Source of the DNA: JAGOPB01 sp964606295 | Lineage (GTDB): Bacteria; Patescibacteriota; Minisyncoccia; Phycocordibacterales; UBA9973 | Reading direction: 5' to 3' | Assembly: GCA_964606295.1 (NCBI GenBank) | Contig: CAZSFR010000031.1 | Span: 1-7,032 of the forward strand | DNA: 7,032 nt | Shown here: positions 4,633 to 7,032 of the stretch, piece after piece | Layout: every line of letters starts with the position of its first letter | How positions within the stretch are numbered: the stretch's first letter is position 1 | Position numbers and translations under genes: made by a program | Notes under the pieces: generated by a model | Told to the model about the DNA's origin: nothing | The model's input: the letters and a program-made list of their open reading frames with translations, nothing else | Databases searched by the model: none

Positions 4633-5216
4633 CCTCGAGAACTTGAAAGAATTTTGAGCGCCTCTTTGATTCGTTGGTTGGTGTCAGTAATACTGCCATC
4701 AACCTTTTTTAATGCGTCGCGAGACTGACTTCCGCTATAGCCGAGAGATTCTAGTGCCTCGATAGTGTCGCTTTCTGCACGGAGCATTCCTTTGGATTCT
4801 TCATCTTCTGCATGTGCATGCAATTTGTCACGGAGTTCAATGACTATTTTTTCTGCTGTCTTTTTGCCAACACCTGAAACTTTCGTTAGATATGATGTGT
4901 CACTCGTCGCAATCGCGCGCTTCAGGATTGGAATGGTTGCGACAGAAAGTATAGACAGAGCGCCACGTGGACCAATGCCAGAAATTTGTATGAGCATCTC
5001 AAAGAATTCAAGTTCGTCTTCTGTTTTGAAACCGAACAAGTCATGTGCATCTTCACGTACCGTGAAATGAATGAACAAAAAAGCGTGATTCCCGACGACA
5101 GGTAATGATGTGAGGGTGTCATCAGAAACAAATATTTTGTACCCGATACCACCTGTTGATAGGACAACAAACTTTTCAGTTTTGGTTGTGATGCTTCCTT
5201 CGATTGAGTAATACAT
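4629..5216 (-). CDS. ruvA: Holliday junction branch-migration protein RuvA
   Basis: RuvA binds four-way DNA junctions as a tetramer and loads the RuvB helicase for branch migration in recombinational repair. The 195 residues match the usual length (E. coli 203). Domain I (1 to about 63) is the OB fold: MYYSIEGSI at the start, the conserved GGIGYKIFV (22-30), and HFTVREDAHDLFGF (50-63). Domain II holds two helix-hairpin-helix motifs that contact DNA: ISGIGPRGAL (78-87) and VSGVGKKTAEKI (113-124). An acidic linker (about 134-150) leads to domain III (150-195), which contacts RuvB and contains EALESLGYS. Neither ruvB nor ruvC is adjacent here. The start at 5216 is supported by the MYYSIEG N-terminus and by an extended -10 (TGaTATAAT) ending 6 nt upstream, which predicts a leaderless mRNA. 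It is divergent from rpsT and overlaps the convergent small gene by 4 nt at the stop. Confidence 0.97.
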   Translation of the reverse strand: MYYSIEGSITTKTEKFVVLSTGGIGYKIFVSDDTLTSLPVVGNHAFLFIHFTVREDAHDLFGFKTEDELEFFEMLIQISGIGPRGALSILSVATIPILKRAIATSDTSYLTKVSGVGKKTAEKIVIELRDKLHAHAEDEESKGMLRAESDTIEALESLGYSGSQSRDALKKVDGSITDTNQRIKEALKILSSSRG

Positions 5217-5222
5217 GTTTGG

Positions 5223-5231
5223 ATTATATCA
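5223..5231 (-). promoter_or_regulatory. Extended -10 promoter of ruvA, predicted leaderless
   Basis: On the minus strand TGa-TATAAT (5231 to 5223) is followed by CCAAAC and the ATG at 5216. It is a perfect -10 with an extended TG and no convincing -35. Confidence 0.65.
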
Positions 5232-5307
5232 TTTTCGAACCATTGACCGCGAATAAAGAAGCATAGAATGAAAGATATGTAATATAAGCCAAAGGTAAAT
5301 GTATTCT

Positions 5308-5335
5308 TTGCGAAAACGGCAAAATCTGCTACTAT
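5308..5335 (+). promoter_or_regulatory. Promoter of rpsT
   Basis: TTGCGA (5308-5313), a 16-nt spacer ending TGc, then TACTAT (5330-5335), an extended -10. Expected start is near 5342, about 90 nt before the rpsT ATG, so unlike its neighbours this gene has a long leader. Confidence 0.5.
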
Positions 5336-5340
5336 GACCA

Positions 5341-5374
5341 TACCAAGTCAGGTCGTGTCTCGTCCTGTCCGGTA
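5341..5374 (+). promoter_or_regulatory. Hairpin at the start of the rpsT leader
   Basis: TACC (5341-5344) pairs with GGTA (5371-5374), and inside it CAGG (5349-5352) pairs with CCTG (5364-5367), around an 11-nt loop. It begins at the predicted transcript start. The rest of the leader (5376-5431) is A/T-rich, looks unstructured, and has no Shine-Dalgarno site. A role in S20 autoregulation, known in E. coli, is possible but only inferred. Confidence 0.35.
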
Positions 5375-5431
5375 GCCTATAAATCGTATTTTATTTACTA
5401 AAAACTAACAACTTCTAACAAAAACCAATTT

Positions 5432-5683
5432 ATGCCAATTACAAAATCAGCAAAAAAAGCTCTCCGCGTTTCATTGCGAAAAAAGAAGGTCAATGATAGT
5501 AGAAAGAAAATGATGCAAGACCAGATGAAAAAAGTAGTAAAGCTCGTTAAGACAGATAAGAAAAGTGCACAAAATGAGCTCGCGAAAGCATATCAAGCAA
5601 TCGACAAAGCAGCGAAGAGGGGTGTCATAAAGAAAAACACTGCATCACGCCGAAAAGCGCGCATTGCAAAATTAGTAAAATAA
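5432..5683 (+). CDS. rpsT: 30S ribosomal protein S20
   Basis: Small, very basic protein that binds 16S rRNA in the 30S body. At 83 residues it is near the usual 85-90. Family features seen: the MPITKSAKKALRVSLRKKKVN N-terminus, a long Lys/Arg-rich helical region, and the conserved C-terminal AYQAIDKAAKRGVIKKNTAS followed by RRKARIAK. The start is fixed by the MPI-K-SAKK beginning. No Shine-Dalgarno site precedes it; the leader just upstream is unstructured and A-rich, which may suit S1-type or unfolded-mRNA initiation. The next gene begins 16 nt after the stop and is probably co-transcribed, down to the terminator at 6227-6255. Confidence 0.95.
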   Translation: MPITKSAKKALRVSLRKKKVNDSRKKMMQDQMKKVVKLVKTDKKSAQNELAKAYQAIDKAAKRGVIKKNTASRRKARIAKLVK

Positions 5684-5699
5684 TTTTTTCACAATCACT

Positions 5700-6215
5700 A
5701 TGCCAATCGACAAAAAAAGCAAAGGACTTTTGAATATTGCTGTCATTTTATTGGCAGTGATTGTCATACTCGGACTTGCGCTTAAAATTACTCGACTTGG
5801 CAAAAATGACGCTATCGTCTCTGACGATACAAATCCTGTCGCTGTCGTTAACTCTCTTTGTGGCCTCACTGTAACCAAACCTACGCCAAACGAGGCAGTC
5901 GTTTTTCCTCTGACAGTCAATGCAGTCATCGACAACAGCCTTTCATCGTCACTCGGGTGCTCATGGACAGTCTTTGAAGCACAGGCAGCTGTTGTCGAAG
6001 TCATCGATAGTGAGAACAATAAAGTTGGACAAGGACTTCTTGTAACAGAAGGAGACTGGATGACTTCGTCGCCCGTAAATTATAAAGCTGTGGTGTCTCT
6101 CGAAGACGGTGTTTCTTCCGAGGAAGAGCTCACTCTTCGATTCAATGAAGAAGATCCATCAGGGGGAGAAGCAGGTGTTCCGAGCATCCTCGACATTCCA
6201 GTCACCGCACAATAA
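5700..6215 (+). CDS. Membrane-anchored Gmad2 (immunoglobulin-like) domain protein
   Basis: 171 residues. A short basic N-terminus (MPIDKKSKG) leads into one transmembrane segment at about 10-29, then an extracytoplasmic domain. Residues about 55-170 follow the Gmad2 pattern, the Ig-like domain first described with spore germination proteins and common in envelope proteins: LTVTKPTPNEAVVFPLTVNA, WTVFEAQAAVVEVID, the GDWMTSSPVNYKA core (118-130), ELTLRFNEEDPSG, and a closing ILDIPVTA strand. Cys54 and Cys87 might form a disulfide. It is probably a surface or adhesion-type accessory protein; no specific role can be assigned. Spore germination is not implied. The ORF starts 16 nt after rpsT with no Shine-Dalgarno site or nearby promoter, so co-transcription with rpsT is likely. 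The intrinsic terminator starts 11 nt after its stop. Confidence 0.78.
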   Translation: MPIDKKSKGLLNIAVILLAVIVILGLALKITRLGKNDAIVSDDTNPVAVVNSLCGLTVTKPTPNEAVVFPLTVNAVIDNSLSSSLGCSWTVFEAQAAVVEVIDSENNKVGQGLLVTEGDWMTSSPVNYKAVVSLEDGVSSEEELTLRFNEEDPSGGEAGVPSILDIPVTAQ

Positions 6216-6226
6216 AATGATTTTTT

Positions 6227-6255
6227 AAAAAAACACCCAAAAGGGTGTTTTTTTT
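6227..6255 (+). terminator. Intrinsic terminator after the rpsT-Gmad2 unit
   Basis: AAACACCC (6231-6238), loop AAAA, GGGTGTTT (6243-6250), with the stem lengthened by flanking A/T pairs and a run of eight T (6248-6255). The A-rich left flank makes it potentially bidirectional. Confidence 0.92.
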
Positions 6256-6269
6256 ATATAAATACGCAT

Positions 6270-6298
6270 TTGTTATTGTGGTCTATTTTTGCTAGTAT
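6270..6298 (+). promoter_or_regulatory. Upstream promoter candidate for the HNH gene/tRNA-Ser unit
   Basis: TTGTTA (6270-6275), a 17-nt spacer ending TGc, then TAGTAT (6293-6298). Expected start is near 6305, giving a leader of about 49 nt before the GTG at 6354. Confidence 0.4.
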
Positions 6299-6338
6299 GG
6301 CAGTGTTCATTTTTTGAATTACGTCTGTAATATTTGTG

Positions 6339-6347
6339 TGGTATACT
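6339..6347 (+). promoter_or_regulatory. Extended -10 promoter, predicted leaderless start at 6354
   Basis: TGg-TATACT (6339-6347) followed by GGGTTA and the in-frame GTG at 6354. The -10 is identical to the one at 4101-4109 on the other strand, and the 6-nt gap is the same. Only a poor -35 is present. Confidence 0.6.
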
Positions 6348-6353
6348 GGGTTA

Positions 6354-6827
6354 GTGCACGAGTACAAAAGACACCCGAATACCAAATGTATAGTTTGTGG
6401 TAGATCTATCTATAGAAGGCCAGCAGAGATTGAGAAAAATCAAAACAGGGTTTTTTGTAGTCAAACGTGCTATGGAATAAGCAACCGAAAAGAAACACCC
6501 TGCATTGTTTGCGGAACACATATTCTATCTGGAGCAAATAAAAAGACGTGTAGCAGGAGTTGTGCAAATAAGAATAGAATCGGCGTACAGTATAAAATTA
6601 ACAGTCCTCGAGATAAAGCAAAGTCACAGCAAGCGCTCAAGATTAGACTTTTAGATGACAGAAGAAGAAAGTGCGAAAGATGCAAATACAGCAAATACCA
6701 AATTTTAGAAGTGCATCATAAAAATAGAAATCGTGAAGACAACAGATTAGAAAATTTAGCACTTATGTGTCCAAATTGTAATGCAGAGGAACACCTTTTG
6801 GAAAAAAGTAGGCTAAACAAAAAATAA
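6354..6827 (+). CDS. HNH endonuclease with multiple zinc-binding Cys clusters
   Basis: 157 residues from GTG 6354. Three metal-binding units are visible: C12-x2-C15 with C35-x3-C39, C50-x2-C53 with C66-x3-C70, and a C-terminal HNH domain in which C107-x2-C110 and C139-x2-C142 surround the catalytic EVHHKNRN (119-126) and the LENLALMC segment (132-139). This fits a small HNH nuclease of the homing or phage-associated kind, with the N-terminal zinc ribbons likely contacting DNA. The usual HNH histidines are present, so it may be active. An in-frame GTG at 6336 would add six residues, but it lies upstream of the -10; the GTG at 6354 falls exactly at the predicted transcript start and leaves a natural basic N-terminus (MHEYKRHPNTKC). 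The gene ends 2 nt before tRNA-Ser, which suggests co-transcription or insertion of a mobile gene beside a tRNA. No intron or intein partner is visible. Confidence 0.83.
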   Translation: MHEYKRHPNTKCIVCGRSIYRRPAEIEKNQNRVFCSQTCYGISNRKETPCIVCGTHILSGANKKTCSRSCANKNRIGVQYKINSPRDKAKSQQALKIRLLDDRRRKCERCKYSKYQILEVHHKNRNREDNRLENLALMCPNCNAEEHLLEKSRLNKK

Positions 6828-6829
6828 GT

Positions 6830-6917
6830 GGAGGCGTCGCATAGAGGCTTAGTGCATCGGTCTTGAAAACCGAAGTCCTGAAAGGGACCGTGAGTTCGAA
6901 TCTCACCGCCTCCGCCA
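6830..6917 (+). tRNA. tRNA-Ser (anticodon UGA)
   Basis: Class II tRNA with a long variable arm. Acceptor GGAGGCG (6830-6836) pairs with CGCCTCC (6907-6913); discriminator G 6914; encoded CCA 6915-6917. D stem GCA/TGC; anticodon stem TCGGT/ACCGA with loop CTTGAAA, anticodon TGA at 6864-6866; variable arm GTCC/GGAC with a GAAAG-type loop; T arm GTGAG-TTCGAAT-CTCAC. It encodes CCA, unlike the tRNA-Lys in this window. It begins 2 nt after the HNH gene stop, so it probably shares that gene's promoters. Confidence 0.96.
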
Positions 6918-6953
6918 GAAAACGAAATCGGGTTCGGAAGCAAAAATATGGTC

Positions 6954-7029
6954 GGCACGAAGTGCCGTCTGTTCTGCATTCCCCCCAAAAAATCCTGAAT
7001 CTGAAAGGGTTCGCCACGCAGAGCGTGGC
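6954..7029. repeat. Two perfect short hairpins after tRNA-Ser
   Basis: GGCAC (6954-6958), loop GAA, GTGCC (6962-6966); and GCCACGC (7013-7019), loop AGA, GCGTGGC (7023-7029). Both are GC-rich with 3-nt loops and lack a T-run within the window. No ORF is supported in 6918-7032. They may be scattered intergenic repeats or the end of the tRNA-Ser transcript. Confidence 0.45.
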
Positions 7030-7032
7030 TCA

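Noticed and set aside
4922..5341. Minus-strand 139-residue ORF overlapping ruvA and its upstream region
   Set aside because: The out-of-frame overlap covers the conserved RuvA coding sequence and the divergent promoter region; composition is unlike a real protein.
5424..5725. Similar bases around the starts of rpsT and the Gmad2 gene (both ATGCCAAT...ACAAA)
   Set aside because: The match is short and explained by similar Met-Pro-Ile-x-Lys beginnings in A-rich DNA; the upstream regions do not align.
6336..6338. GTG at 6336 as the HNH gene start
   Set aside because: It lies just upstream of the extended -10 element that gives a predicted transcript start at the in-frame GTG 6354, and the extra residues look non-coding.
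6716..7017. Minus-strand ORFs of 84 and 90 residues across tRNA-Ser
   Set aside because: They read the antisense of the tRNA-Ser gene (EAVRFELTVPFRTSVFKT-type artefact) and have no start signals.
1..7032. CRISPR array, transposon ends or prophage module
   Set aside because: No regularly spaced direct repeats, transposase or phage structural genes are present; the HNH gene is the only element with a possible mobile character.

Overview
The window looks like ordinary chromosome from a small-genome bacterium, most likely a member of the Candidate Phyla Radiation (Patescibacteria, Parcubacteria-like). This is an inference. It rests on compact housekeeping genes, an unusually short HolA-like clamp-loader subunit, short membrane-anchored proteins of unknown role, intergenic DNA rich in small hairpins, and the absence of well-placed Shine-Dalgarno sites. 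TGA serves as a normal stop (end of polA), so the Gracilibacteria/SR1 code with TGA as glycine does not apply.

Layout. From 2 to 2311 (+) runs a tight cluster: the C-terminal part of DNA polymerase I, an isoprenylcysteine-methyltransferase-like membrane protein, and a minimal DNA polymerase III delta-like protein. From 2312 to 2673 there is no large gene. That stretch holds a strong hairpin that reads as a terminator on the minus strand, a possible 22-residue minus-strand ORF, two DnaA-box-like 9-mers, an inverted repeat and the tRNA-Lys promoter. Then come tRNA-Lys(UUU) with its terminator, a hairpin-rich spacer, and a SpoU/TrmH-family RNA methyltransferase (2936-3409, +). A minus-strand membrane-anchored protein (3531-4094) diverges from two small plus-strand genes (4175-4351 and 4372-4632). 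The second of these converges on ruvA (4629-5216, -), and the stop codons of the two overlap. Divergent from ruvA lie rpsT and a Gmad2-domain protein, closed by a classic intrinsic terminator. A zinc-rich HNH endonuclease gene follows and ends 2 nt before tRNA-Ser(UGA). The window ends in spacer with two short perfect hairpins.

The most notable pattern is at the gene starts. At five independent starts (1138+, 4094-, 4175+, 5216-, 6354+) a good sigma70-type -10 hexamer ends exactly 6 nt before the start codon. Position +1 of the mRNA would then be the first base of the start codon. This predicts widespread leaderless mRNAs, and no start in the window has a convincing Shine-Dalgarno sequence at normal spacing. 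The same rule exposes a 58-residue gene and picks internal starts for two others. Functionally the genes cover replication and repair (PolA, HolA-like, RuvA), translation (S20, two tRNAs, an RNA methyltransferase) and the cell envelope.
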